From: an uncultured Alistipes sp.
GTDB lineage: Bacteria > Bacteroidota > Bacteroidia > Bacteroidales > Rikenellaceae
Direction: 5' to 3'
NCBI RefSeq assembly: GCF_902388705.1
Contig: NZ_CABMQJ010000029.1
Span: forward strand, 1 to 27,524
DNA length: 27,524 nucleotides
The position numbers and the translations under genes are program-made. The notes under the pieces were generated by a model. That model made no database searches. It was not told the DNA's origin and worked only from the letters and a program-made list of their open reading frames with translations. Below are positions 1 through 8,077 of the stretch, piece after piece. Each line of letters begins with the position of its first letter. Within the stretch, counting starts at the first letter, position 1.

Positions 1-1627
1 CCTCCGCCCCCGGCCACGGCGCGGGCGCGAACGACCCGTAGGCCGAAGTGGTGATGCGGTATTCGCGGCGGGCAGCGAGGTCGTAGCAGTGCACCTCGTC
101 CTTACCCGAGGCAATCGACCCGTAGTAAAGCCGGCCGCCGGCCGCCCGGAGGTTGCTCAACGTGATGTAAGCGCCCTCGGTAACGGGGTGCAGGCCGCTG
201 TCGCCGATACGTCCGAGCCACATGCCCGAATCGTCCGTCACGATGACGTAATAGGCCTGCGTCGCGTCGTCCCACGCCAGGCCGTGAATCTCGGCATGGT
301 CGGGCGTTCCGAACCGCTTCACGACTCCGTCCCGCTCCTCGACGACCGTATAGCGGCCGTCGGGATTGTACTCGACCCACGCCAATGCACCGGGTGCAGG
401 CGTGGGATAGAGCGCATTGCGGCGCCCGGCGAACGTACGGGGCACGCCGTCGTCCAAATCCATATAGCAAAGCTGCGAGTTCACCCGCTGCTCGAAGAGC
501 TTCGACCGGCGGTACTCGGTCCACCACACACGCCCCCCGGCCATCGCGGGACGAGTCGAAACCGCTCCCGTATGGCAGACCACCTCTTCGGCCCCCGTCC
601 GGGTATCGAGCCGCACGAAGCGCGACGAACGGTCGTAGTCGGTCTTGAGCGCCAGCACCGTCGTATCGTCCAGCGGCAGCGGCCACTGGTAGGTCGTATA
701 GTTATCCGCGGGCATCGGCGTGAGCGGTGCGGCGCTGTCCCGCACTTGGGGCAGCGAATTCCAGTGGCGCTCCAGCTCGTCGAACGTTTCGCGGAAGAGC
801 TTGCTGACGTTGGTGTCGTAATATTTCTCGAGCGCGACGCGTGTCGTAGCCAGCACATAGGGGTTGCGCGAGCCGTACCACGCCACCTTGTCCCAGACAT
901 TCTCGCCGAAACGGGCGTAGGCATAGGAGCATATCTGGTAACCCAGTTCGTAATGGTCGGGGATGTAGTCGCGGTAAGAGCCGCAGAACCATTTGTCGAT
1001 GTTGCGCCTGTCGCGGGTGTCCCCGCGATCCCGGCCCACGCGCCCGATGGCGCGGTACCCGATCGAGAACGAGGGCTGCATTCCGCGGCCGAACGACGAC
1101 ATGGCGGTTTCGGACATCACGGCATCGCCCTCCATGGCCCAAATCGGCATGCACAGCAGGCCGATGGTCGAACCCTGCTGGCCCAGCACATAGCTCAAGG
1201 CGCGGATAACGCCCCGGTTGAGGTTGTTGTACTGCACGGCATGGCGGTATTCGTGCGCCACGAGCTGCTTGTACCACGGCATCGAATAGCCGTCGATGGC
1301 GGGCGAAGTGAGGAACTCCACACGTTTGGGAAGGTACATCACCAGTCCGTTCGACTGGAAATTCTCGGGGTGCATGACGAACGGGATGCGCATCGGCCCG
1401 TGGCGGAACCCGTACGAAATGTCGGGCTGCACGGTGCGGATGAAAAAGAGCGTGCGGCGCGCCACCCCCGCCACCGTGTCGGGGTAAATCATCCGCACGT
1501 CGGGGGTGCGGATCGTACTCCACTTCAACCCCGCAGGGTCGGAGCCCCACGTGTAATACTGCGCCTCGGCCTTCCGGGCAGCGCCCGCAGCGCAGAGAAA
1601 CAGGACGATATACAACAGGCGGCGCAT
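1..1627 (-). CDS. Secreted HExxH metallopeptidase with beta-propeller-like region (3' end outside window)
   Basis: The frame is open from the ATG at 1627 to the window edge, about 542 codons with no stop, so the C-terminus is missing. A hydrophobic signal sequence (MRRLLYIVLFLCAAG) is followed by a mature start near residue 23. Residues 125-129 read HEYRH, a zinc-metallopeptidase HExxH motif. Residues 161-167 (PIWAMEG) fit the downstream glutamate ligand, E166, seen in gluzincins. From about residue 310 on, repeating segments such as LALKTDYDRSSRFVRLDT and LAWVEYNPDGRYTVVEE look like blades of a TolB/WD40-like propeller. The likely role is an exported peptidase or peptidase-like protein; the substrate is unknown. 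The SUI1 gene ends one base upstream, so the two are probably cotranscribed. Peptidase assignment rests on motif and layout only. Confidence 0.72.
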   Translation of the reverse strand, partial: MRRLLYIVLFLCAAGAARKAEAQYYTWGSDPAGLKWSTIRTPDVRMIYPDTVAGVARRTLFFIRTVQPDISYGFRHGPMRIPFVMHPENFQSNGLVMYLPKRVEFLTSPAIDGYSMPWYKQLVAHEYRHAVQYNNLNRGVIRALSYVLGQQGSTIGLLCMPIWAMEGDAVMSETAMSSFGRGMQPSFSIGYRAIGRVGRDRGDTRDRRNIDKWFCGSYRDYIPDHYELGYQICSYAYARFGENVWDKVAWYGSRNPYVLATTRVALEKYYDTNVSKLFRETFDELERHWNSLPQVRDSAAPLTPMPADNYTTYQWPLPLDDTTVLALKTDYDRSSRFVRLDTRTGAEEVVCHTGAVSTRPAMAGGRVWWTEYRRSKLFEQRVNSQLCYMDLDDGVPRTFAGRRNALYPTPAPGALAWVEYNPDGRYTVVEERDGVVKRFGTPDHAEIHGLAWDDATQAYYVIVTDDSGMWLGRIGDSGLHPVTEGAYITLSNLRAAGGRLYYGSIASGKDEVHCYDLAARREYRITTSAYGSFAPAPWPGAE

Positions 1628-1628
1628 C

Positions 1629-1976
1629 CTACGACCCGGCCTTTTTACAGCGGTAGCCGCTTTTGGTGAGAATTTCCACCACGCGGTCGCGGTGGTCGCC
1701 CTGGATGATAATCTCCCCCTGCTTGGCGCTGCCGCCCACGCCGCATTTGGTTTTCAGCAGGCGCGCCAGCTCCTGCAGGTCGGCATCCCGGCCCACGAAA
1801 CCCCTGACGAGCGTCGCCACCTTGCCCGCACGCTGCTTGCGGTCGAGCCACACGCGCAGCTCCTGCCGCCCCGGGGGCAGCGTTTCGGCCTCGCCGGCCT
1901 CGTCGGTCTGATATTGAAAGTCGGGATTGGTCGAGTAGACCATCCCGAGCCTCGCTTTCCAGTCGTTGTCCGCCAT
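1629..1976 (-). CDS. SUI1/eIF1-type translation initiation factor (YciH-like)
   Basis: A 115-residue protein. The C-terminal half carries the SUI1 core: RVWLDRKQRAGKVATLVRGF, then KTKCGVGGSAKQGEIIIQGD and a final VVEILTKSGYRCKK. The 'CGVGGSAK..EI.IQGD' segment is the hallmark of the family. Bacterial members resemble eukaryotic eIF1 and are thought to influence start-codon selection, though their role in bacteria is poorly defined. I chose the ATG at 1976 (MADNDWKARL). The frame stays open upstream to 2066, but that stretch would overlap the divergent gene and its promoter. It is followed after one base by the metallopeptidase gene. Confidence 0.9.
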   Translation of the reverse strand: MADNDWKARLGMVYSTNPDFQYQTDEAGEAETLPPGRQELRVWLDRKQRAGKVATLVRGFVGRDADLQELARLLKTKCGVGGSAKQGEIIIQGDHRDRVVEILTKSGYRCKKAGS

Positions 1977-2022
1977 ATTGTTCGAATAGTAGGAATCGAA
2001 CGCCCTTTCAGGGCGCCTTATT

Positions 2023-2052
2023 TTGTGCAAAAGTAATAAAATATTATCTTTG
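2023..2052 (+). promoter_or_regulatory. Bacteroidota-type promoter of the DUF4435-like gene
   Basis: TTG at 2023-2025, 19 nt spacer, then TATCTTTG at 2045-2052, an exact TAnnTTTG -7 box. The ATG at 2060 lies only 8 nt after the box, so the transcript would be nearly leaderless. Confidence 0.65.
2028..2035 (-). promoter_or_regulatory. Candidate -7 box for the SUI1 gene
   Basis: On the minus strand 2035-2028 reads TACTTTTG, matching TAnnTTTG. No TTG is seen at the expected distance. It overlaps the -33 element of the divergent promoter because the stretch TTTTGTGCAAAA (2022-2032) is nearly palindromic. Confidence 0.35.
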
Positions 2053-2059
2053 TTGACGT

Positions 2060-3163
2060 ATGGCAAAAAAGTTCAGCGAAAAACTGCGCAAATTAAATCC
2101 CTTCACGCGCCCCGCAACGCTCGAAGAGTTACCCAAACCGCTGCCTGCCAACCCCGACCAGCGGCTGGTGAAAGTCTATGTCGAAGGCTACGAGGACGTG
2201 GCTTTCTGGCGCGGCATCTTCGACCATTTCCAGAATCCCTACATGCGCTTCGAGATTTCGGTGCCCAACCGCGCCGACCTGCCCAAAGGCAAAAAGGTGC
2301 TGATGGGCATGATTCCCCACTCGTCGGAGGAGCTGATACTGTGCGTCGATTCGGACTTCGACTTCCTGTTCGCCGACCGCACGGAGCAGTCGCGCGAGGT
2401 GAACAACGCCCGCTACATGTTCCACACCTACGCCTACGCCACCGAGAATTTCCTCTGCTACGCCCCCTCGCTGCACAACATCTGCGTCAAGGCCACCAAA
2501 AACGACACGCGCATCTTCGACTTCGTGCGCTTCATGCACGAATACTCCTGCACGATTTACCCGCTGTTCCTGTGGTACGCCTACTCGGCGCAGCTGGCTA
2601 CGGAGAACGTCTTTCCCCTAATCGACTTCAAGTCGGCCGTACGCATCGGATTCCTCGATTTGGAGAACAACGGCGAAAAAACGCTGGCGTGGCTGCGGCG
2701 CAACGTCGACAAACGCGAAGAGCTGCTGCGCCGGCGCAACCCCAAGATGATCGAGCCGCTGCAGGAGTTCGCAGAACAGCTCAAAAGCCGGGGGCTGGCG
2801 CCCGAGAACGCCTACCTGTTCATGCACGGCCACACGCTGATGGACAACGTGGTGATGATTCTGCTCAACTCGGTATGCGAGAAACTGCGGCAGATGTCGA
2901 TTGCCAAAATCACAGCCTCGAAGAAACAGGGCGTGGCGCTCAAGAACGAAATGTCGAACTACACCAATTCGCTGCGTTCGATCCGCGACGTGCTGCTCGA
3001 CAACGAAAACTACGTCAAATGCCCGCTCTACAAGCGGTTGCAGCGCGACATCGAGAAATACATCGCCCGCTCAATCTGGAACATGAAGCGCAACGGCGAA
3101 ATCCGCGACGATTCGACCTGGACCGTGCTGCGCAACATGCGCCAGGGCACGGAGGGGCGGTAG
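2060..3163 (+). CDS. DUF4435-like protein (Toprim-type nuclease relative)
   Basis: A 367-residue protein with no signal peptide. Near the N-terminus it has VKVYVEGYEDVAFWRGIFD and later ELILCVDSDFDFLF. This glutamate-then-DxD pattern is typical of Toprim folds such as OLD-family nucleases and of DUF4435 proteins. The middle (TYAYATENFLCY) fits DUF4435 and the C-terminal third is charged and probably helical. Many DUF4435 relatives sit beside ABC-type ATPases in defence modules, but there is no ATPase partner here. It is a single-gene unit between an upstream Bacteroidota promoter and a downstream bidirectional hairpin. The family call is from memory of the motif pattern; the biochemical role is unknown. 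Confidence 0.62.
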   Translation: MAKKFSEKLRKLNPFTRPATLEELPKPLPANPDQRLVKVYVEGYEDVAFWRGIFDHFQNPYMRFEISVPNRADLPKGKKVLMGMIPHSSEELILCVDSDFDFLFADRTEQSREVNNARYMFHTYAYATENFLCYAPSLHNICVKATKNDTRIFDFVRFMHEYSCTIYPLFLWYAYSAQLATENVFPLIDFKSAVRIGFLDLENNGEKTLAWLRRNVDKREELLRRRNPKMIEPLQEFAEQLKSRGLAPENAYLFMHGHTLMDNVVMILLNSVCEKLRQMSIAKITASKKQGVALKNEMSNYTNSLRSIRDVLLDNENYVKCPLYKRLQRDIEKYIARSIWNMKRNGEIRDDSTWTVLRNMRQGTEGR

Positions 3164-3185
3164 CGGACACCGACTCCGTCCATAA

Positions 3186-3216
3186 AAAAGCGGAACTCCG
3201 ACGGAGTTCCGCTTTT
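3186..3216. terminator. Bidirectional intrinsic terminator
   Basis: Perfect inverted repeat AAAAGCGGAACTCCG (3186-3200) and its complement (3202-3216), with A-rich and T-rich flanks on both sides. It lies between two convergent genes and can serve both. Confidence 0.85.
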
Positions 3217-3233
3217 CGATTGTCTGTCCCGGG

Positions 3234-3599
3234 TTATTCCATGTCTTCCGGCGCAGGATACGCCTCCCCCGCCGGCGGCACGGATACCCGGTCGGTGGCT
3301 TCCAGCTTGAAAATCACGGGACGCAGTCCGTCGTTGCAGCTGACAATCGCCACGCCGGGTTTACGAATCCAGTCCCCGTAGTAAAACAGCCCTTCCCCGG
3401 CGCCGTGCGCCAGCGCGAAAACATACTGGTAAATCGCTTTCCACGCCTCGTCGCACAATCCGTCGGGCTTGGCGTAATCGGCATAGAACACCTGTCCGGG
3501 GCGCATCATCGGACATGGCTTCAGTCCCTGGACTCCGTATTCGGCAGCCAGCTCGGCATCGAACGTCGTTTTGAGTACGGTAATCTTTACCTTTTTCAT
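3234..3599 (-). CDS. TIGR04076-type small protein of unknown function
   Basis: A 121-residue protein beginning MKKVKITVLKTTFDAELAAEYG. It has the central CPMMRPGQVF and the C-terminal CNDGLRPVIFKLE that I associate with the TIGR04076 family, whose function is unknown. Two invariant-looking cysteines (CPMM and CNDG) suggest a structural or metal-binding role, but that is inference. I chose the ATG at 3599 because AAGGAA lies about 7 nt upstream; an in-frame ATG at 3614 would add five residues. It follows the aspartate kinase gene by 37 nt on the same strand and is probably its cotranscribed tail. Confidence 0.72.
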   Translation of the reverse strand: MKKVKITVLKTTFDAELAAEYGVQGLKPCPMMRPGQVFYADYAKPDGLCDEAWKAIYQYVFALAHGAGEGLFYYGDWIRKPGVAIVSCNDGLRPVIFKLEATDRVSVPPAGEAYPAPEDME

Positions 3600-3636
3600 C
3601 TGGGTTCCTTCCATTTCCCGGGACACCGGATTTTTC

Positions 3637-4893
3637 CTATTCGCGTCTGCGCACCACGCGCACCGTGGACTGCGTCGCCTGCCGCACGAACACCTGCGGG
3701 CCGCGCGCATAGCGGCGCCACAGCTCGTCGGTATAGCCGCGCACGGTCAGCAGCTCCATATTCTCGGCTTTCATCACATCGAAACCCGCTTCGCGCAGCG
3801 CCTCGATGGCCTCGTCGATATGCCACGAGTTGTCGACGCACAGGCTCAAATTGACCGCCGAATTGTGAATCAGGTTGGTCTTGATGCGGAAACGCTCCAG
3901 CAGCGAGAAAATCGTCGCGAACTTCTCCTCCAGCACGAACGAAAAGTCGCGCGAGCGAATCGTCAGCAGCACCTGGTCTTTCTTGAGAATCAGAATCGGC
4001 ACTTCGACCGGCGCCGACATGCCGCGAATCACGGTGCCGGGCTTGCGCTTGTCGCCGAAAGGACGCACGTACAGCGGAATGTTCTTGTTCTGCAGCGGCT
4101 TGATTGTCTTGGGGTGGATGATTTGCGCGCCGCTGTATGCCAGCTCGATGGTATCGAGGTAGTTGAGCTCCGAAATCTGCACGGCGTCGGGGAAAATCTT
4201 GGGGTCGGCGTTCAGCACGCCGTCCACATCCTTCCACACCGACATCGACTCGGCGTCGAGAATGTTGGCCACCACGGCCGCCGAGTAGTCCGACCCTTCG
4301 CGGCCGAGCGTCGTGGTCGTACCGTCGGGCGCCCCGCCGATAAAGCCCTGTCCGACGAAAATGTTCTCGACGCACTTGGCCAGCTCGTTTTTCAGCAACG
4401 ACTCCGATGCCCCGATGTCCACCCCGGCGTCCTTGTGCCGCTGTTCGGTAAGGAAGCAGCGGCGCATGTCAATCCAGCGGTTCGCCACCCCGGCGTAATT
4501 GAGGTACTCCGAGATGATGGTGGTCGAAACCAACTCGCCGAAGGCAACAATCGTGTCGTACCACAACTCGGCATCGGCGGGCTTGTAAACCGTTTCGGTC
4601 GCCACGCGCTCCAGCTCGTCGAACAGCGCCTCGACCTTCTCGAGTTTCTTCGGGCCGTGCCACAAGTCGCCGACAATCCCCGCGTGGTAGTCGCGCAGCG
4701 CGGCCACGTTTTCCAGCGAAAGTTCCTTATCGCCTTTCTGCACCCCTTCGAACACCTTTTCGAGCGCATTGGTCGTCTTGCCCATGGCCGAAACGATGAT
4801 GAAGAGGTTCTGTTCGTCGTCGATAATCTTGCGCAGGTTGCGCACGCCGTCGGCATTCCGCACCGACGCTCCGCCAAATTTATATACTTTCAT
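3637..4893 (-). CDS. lysC: Aspartate kinase (monofunctional)
   Basis: 418 residues. It phosphorylates aspartate, the first step of the aspartate pathway to diaminopimelate, lysine, threonine and methionine. The N-terminus has the kinase signature KVYKFGGASV (residues 2-11). Further on are FGELVSTTIISEYL, the nucleotide/aspartate segment TTTTLGREGSDYSA, and KDVDGVLNADP. The last third (LLTIRSRDFSFVLEEKFATI onward) fits the ACT regulatory domains that mediate feedback inhibition. Length is slightly short of typical 440-460-residue LysC, and there is no homoserine dehydrogenase fusion. It starts 34 nt after the prolyl oligopeptidase stop, with no promoter visible between, so it is probably in that operon. 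dapD lies on the divergent unit. Confidence 0.92.
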   Translation of the reverse strand: MKVYKFGGASVRNADGVRNLRKIIDDEQNLFIIVSAMGKTTNALEKVFEGVQKGDKELSLENVAALRDYHAGIVGDLWHGPKKLEKVEALFDELERVATETVYKPADAELWYDTIVAFGELVSTTIISEYLNYAGVANRWIDMRRCFLTEQRHKDAGVDIGASESLLKNELAKCVENIFVGQGFIGGAPDGTTTTLGREGSDYSAAVVANILDAESMSVWKDVDGVLNADPKIFPDAVQISELNYLDTIELAYSGAQIIHPKTIKPLQNKNIPLYVRPFGDKRKPGTVIRGMSAPVEVPILILKKDQVLLTIRSRDFSFVLEEKFATIFSLLERFRIKTNLIHNSAVNLSLCVDNSWHIDEAIEALREAGFDVMKAENMELLTVRGYTDELWRRYARGPQVFVRQATQSTVRVVRRRE

Positions 4894-4927
4894 ACTCTTC
4901 TAACCTAATCAACCTATTTCTTAAAAA

Positions 4928-7063
4928 CTAATTCGCAACCGCCCTGTAAGGCACCCCGACATTCTGGAACAGGAATGCATAGACGTCGGTATCCTCGTCG
5001 ATGCGTTTGGACGTGGGTTTGCCGGCGCCGTGGCCCGCTTTCGACTCGATGCGAATCAGAATCGGCGCGTCGCCCGCCTGGCAGTGCTGCATCGTCGCGG
5101 CGAACTTGAACGAATGCGCCGGAACGACGCGGTCGTCGTGGTCGGCCGTCGTGACGAGCGTAGCCGGGTATTTCACGCCCTCGCGGATATTGTGCAGGGG
5201 CGAATATTCGTAGATGTAGCGGAACTGCTCCTCGTCCTCGCTCGAACCGTACTCCACGGCCCAGCCCCAGCCGATCGTGAATTTGTGGTAGCGGAGCATG
5301 TCCATCACGCCCACCGCCGGCAGGCAGACGGCATAGAGGTCGGGGCGCTGCACCTCGCAGGCGCCGACCAGCAGGCCGCCGTTCGAACCGCCCGCAATGG
5401 CGAGCTTATCCGTCGAGGTGTATTTGTTGGCAATCAGGTACTCGGCCGCCGCGATGAAGTCGTCGAAAACATTCTGTTTGTTCTCCAGCATGCCGGCCCT
5501 GTGCCAGGCCTCGCCGTACTCCGAGCCGCCGCGCAGGTTCGCTTCGCAGAAAACGCCGCCCTGCTCGACGAACATGATGGCCGAGGGACGGAAGCCGGGC
5601 GTACGGTTGATTTGGAAACCACCGTAGGCATAGAGGTAGCACGGGTTCTTGCCGTCGAGCTTCATATCCTTGCGGTGCGTGACGAACATCGGGACTTTCG
5701 TGCCGTCTTTCGACGTGAAGAACACCTGCTCGGTGGTGAACAGCGCAGGGTCGAAATTCAATTCCGGCGCCTTGAACAGCGTCGATTCGCCCGAAGCGAC
5801 ATCGTACCTGTAAATCGTGGCGGGAGCCGTGTATCCGGCCACCGAATAATAGATTTCGGCAGCCTCGTCGTCGCCTTTGAATCCGGCGGCGGTGCAGATG
5901 CCCGGCAGCTCGATGTCGCGCACCGGTTTGCCGTCGAAACCGTACTGGACGACCTTGCTCTGCGCATCCTGCAGATAAGAGGCGAAGAGGTATCCCCCGG
6001 CGGCGGTCACATTTTCGAGCAGGCTCTTTTCATTCTCCGGAATGACCGCCGTCACGCACGACGGGTCGTTCAAATCGACCTTCATCAGCGCGTTGTTCGC
6101 CGCATCCCGGTTGGTTATGTAATAGAGCCGGTCGTCACGGCACTCGACGAGCGAATAATCGGCGTCGAAGCCCGGCAGCAGCGTGCGGAACTTCGGCTCG
6201 GAAACCTTTTTATAGAGGATTTCGGTTCCCGACGTACCCTCCGAAGCGGAGATAAAGAGCCATTTGCCGTCCTTGCTGGGCCATGCCGAGAAATAACGCA
6301 GCGGATGTTCGGCGTCCATATAAATCAGCTTGTCGGCCGACTGCGGCGTGCCGAGCCGGTGGTAATAGACTTTCTGGAACTGGTTCTGCGACGAGAACAC
6401 CCCTTTCTTCGGAGCGTCGTAAGCGCTGTAATAGAACCCTTTCGAGTCGGGGGCCCACTCGGCGCCGGAGAACTTCACCCAGTTGATTTTATCGGTCGTA
6501 AAGGTGCGGTCGGCGGTGTTCATCACACGAATCTCCACCCAGTCCGAGCCGGATTCGGCCACCGCGCAGGCGCAGTATTTGCCGTCTTTGGAAAAAGCCA
6601 CGGACGAAAGCGCCACCGTGCCGTCGTCCGAGAGCGTATTGGGATTGAGGAACACCTCGCCTTTCGCGCCGGGGGCCGCTGCACGGTAGAGCACCGACTG
6701 GTTCTGCAATCCGTCGTTGTAGAAATAGTACCACGCATCGCCGTGTTTGGCCGGGATGCCCTCCTTGGGATAGTTCCACAACCGGGTCAGCCGCTCGCGG
6801 ATGGCGTCGCGGAAAGGTATCTGCGACAGATAGTCCTGCGTCACGGCGTTTTCGGCAGCCACCCAGGCGGCCGTGGCCTGCGAATTGTCGTCTTCCAGCC
6901 AGCGGTAGGGATCCGCCACCTCCGTGCCGAAATAATTGTCCGTAACGTCGGTGCGCTCCGCCTCGGGATAAGGCATGTGTTTTATCTGCTTCATGTTGCT
7001 GCAACTTGCCATCATCGCCGCAGCACCTGCCAGGGCCACGGCCTTACGCGATAATTTCATCAT
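4928..7063 (-). CDS. Prolyl oligopeptidase family serine peptidase, predicted lipoprotein
   Basis: 711 residues, the usual S9A length. A short signal with lipobox MASC puts the lipid anchor on Cys21, so the enzyme should sit in the periplasm or outer membrane, cleaving after proline in short peptides. The N-terminal part (RTDVTDNYFGTEVADPYRWLE) and the seven-bladed propeller are followed by the hydrolase domain. The catalytic triad can be placed: Ser560 in GGSNGG, Asp643 in TADHDDRVV, and His678 in KAGHGAGKPT. The start at 7063 gives MMKLS; the second Met is equally possible. It heads a minus-strand unit with lysC and the small TIGR04076-type gene. Confidence 0.95.
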   Translation of the reverse strand: MMKLSRKAVALAGAAAMMASCSNMKQIKHMPYPEAERTDVTDNYFGTEVADPYRWLEDDNSQATAAWVAAENAVTQDYLSQIPFRDAIRERLTRLWNYPKEGIPAKHGDAWYYFYNDGLQNQSVLYRAAAPGAKGEVFLNPNTLSDDGTVALSSVAFSKDGKYCACAVAESGSDWVEIRVMNTADRTFTTDKINWVKFSGAEWAPDSKGFYYSAYDAPKKGVFSSQNQFQKVYYHRLGTPQSADKLIYMDAEHPLRYFSAWPSKDGKWLFISASEGTSGTEILYKKVSEPKFRTLLPGFDADYSLVECRDDRLYYITNRDAANNALMKVDLNDPSCVTAVIPENEKSLLENVTAAGGYLFASYLQDAQSKVVQYGFDGKPVRDIELPGICTAAGFKGDDEAAEIYYSVAGYTAPATIYRYDVASGESTLFKAPELNFDPALFTTEQVFFTSKDGTKVPMFVTHRKDMKLDGKNPCYLYAYGGFQINRTPGFRPSAIMFVEQGGVFCEANLRGGSEYGEAWHRAGMLENKQNVFDDFIAAAEYLIANKYTSTDKLAIAGGSNGGLLVGACEVQRPDLYAVCLPAVGVMDMLRYHKFTIGWGWAVEYGSSEDEEQFRYIYEYSPLHNIREGVKYPATLVTTADHDDRVVPAHSFKFAATMQHCQAGDAPILIRIESKAGHGAGKPTSKRIDEDTDVYAFLFQNVGVPYRAVAN

Positions 7064-7091
7064 AATACAGGAGTTTGGGTGAACATCGGGG

Positions 7092-7099
7092 CAAAGTTA
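7092..7099 (-). promoter_or_regulatory. Candidate -7 box for the prolyl oligopeptidase/lysC unit
   Basis: Minus-strand 7099-7092 reads TAACTTTG, an exact TAnnTTTG, about 29 nt before the start codon. At the expected -33 position there is only GTG, so the upstream element is weak. Confidence 0.45.
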
Positions 7100-7137
7100 G
7101 GAAAAAATAAGAAACCGCACACATTTTTACCCCTTTA

Positions 7138-7176
7138 CCGGCCTGCAAAAAGGTTATTTTTCACCCTGCAGGCCGG
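7138..7176. repeat. Perfect 10-bp inverted repeat upstream of dapD
   Basis: Arms CCGGCCTGCA (7138-7147) and TGCAGGCCGG (7167-7176) surround a 19-nt AT-rich centre. The right arm covers the place where the -33 element of the dapD promoter should be, which suggests an operator, although a hairpin in a longer transcript is also possible. Confidence 0.55.
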
Positions 7177-7194
7177 GAAACCGAAGTTTTTGCG

Positions 7195-7202
7195 TAACTT
7201 TG
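7195..7202 (+). promoter_or_regulatory. Candidate -7 box for dapD
   Basis: TAACTTTG, an exact TAnnTTTG, lies 23 nt before the dapD ATG at 7226. No TTG is found 19-21 nt upstream; that position is occupied by the inverted repeat. The box decides the start: the frame is open back to 7079, but codons before the box could not be transcribed from it. Confidence 0.5.
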
Positions 7203-7225
7203 GCTTGCAAAAACAACCGAAAATC

Positions 7226-8053
7226 ATGTACAGCGAACTCAAAAAGATAATCGAGCAGGCCTGGGAAAACCGGGAACTGCTGAAAGAAGAGCCCGTACGG
7301 CAGGCCGTGCGGCAGGTGGTGGAGCTGGTGGACAAAGGGCAGCTGCGCACCGCGGAGCCCGCCGACCCCGCCAAAAACGAATGGCAGGTCAACGAGTGGG
7401 TCAAGAAGGCCGTCATCCTCTATTTCCCCATCCAGCCCATGCGCAAGATGCAGGCCGGCGAACTGGAATGGTACGACAAAATGGAGCTCAAGCACGGCTA
7501 CGAGCAGCTCGGCGTACGCGTCGTGCCGCACGCCGTGGCGCGCTACGGCGCCTACATCGCCCCGGGTGCCATCCTGATGCCGTCGTACGTCAACATCGGC
7601 GCCTACGTCGACACGGGCACGATGGTCGACACGTGGGCCACGGTAGGCTCCTGCGCACAAATCGGCAAACACGTCCACCTCTCGGGCGGCGTGGGCATCG
7701 GCGGCGTGCTGGAGCCCGTGCAGGCCGCCCCCGTCATCATCGAGGACAACTGCTTCATCGGCTCGCGCTCGATCGTGGTCGAGGGGGCGCACGTCTGCCG
7801 CGAGGCGGTGCTCGGCTCGAACACCGTCATCACCGGCTCGACGCACATCATCGACGTCACCGGGCCGGAGCCGGTCACCTACAAGGGTTTCGTGCCGCCG
7901 CGCTCGGTGGTCGTCCCGGGCAGCTACCGCAAACAGTTCCCCGCGGGCGAATACAGCATCACCTGCGCGCTGATTATCGGCCAGCGCAAGGAGTCCACCG
8001 ACAAGAAAACCTCGCTGAACGACGCCCTGCGCGACTTCGGCGTATCGGTATAA
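7226..8053 (+). CDS. dapD: 2,3,4,5-tetrahydropyridine-2,6-dicarboxylate N-succinyltransferase
   Basis: 275 residues from the ATG at 7226, almost exactly the length of E. coli DapD. It transfers succinyl from succinyl-CoA to tetrahydrodipicolinate in the diaminopimelate/lysine pathway. Residues 1-90 form the helical N-terminal domain. From about residue 100 on there are hexapeptide repeats of a left-handed beta-helix (RYGAYIAPGAILMPSYVNIG, then AYVDTGTMVDTWATVGSCAQ). The segment HLSGGVGIGGVLEP and the C-terminal VTYKGFVPPRSVVVPGS are family signatures. The frame stays open upstream to 7079, but the promoter and the family length support 7226. It is the first gene of a three-gene plus-strand unit. 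Confidence 0.95.
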   Translation: MYSELKKIIEQAWENRELLKEEPVRQAVRQVVELVDKGQLRTAEPADPAKNEWQVNEWVKKAVILYFPIQPMRKMQAGELEWYDKMELKHGYEQLGVRVVPHAVARYGAYIAPGAILMPSYVNIGAYVDTGTMVDTWATVGSCAQIGKHVHLSGGVGIGGVLEPVQAAPVIIEDNCFIGSRSIVVEGAHVCREAVLGSNTVITGSTHIIDVTGPEPVTYKGFVPPRSVVVPGSYRKQFPAGEYSITCALIIGQRKESTDKKTSLNDALRDFGVSV

Positions 8054-8077
8054 CCCCGTTCTGCCAACCGCCGCCCC

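Noticed and set aside
89..1669. A 526-codon open frame on the plus strand at the window start
   Set aside because: It is the antisense of the HExxH/propeller gene, which has a signal peptide and zinc-site motif.
2023..3381. A 452-codon plus-strand frame overlapping the DUF4435-like gene in another frame
   Set aside because: It has no motif and passes through the promoter and the bidirectional terminator hairpin. The alternative frame has the Toprim-like motifs and a well-placed start.
5030..7054. A 674-codon open frame on the plus strand opposite the prolyl oligopeptidase gene
   Set aside because: It is the antisense of a gene with a complete catalytic triad. Its translation is Arg/Val/Ala-rich without domain features, as expected in high-GC coding DNA.
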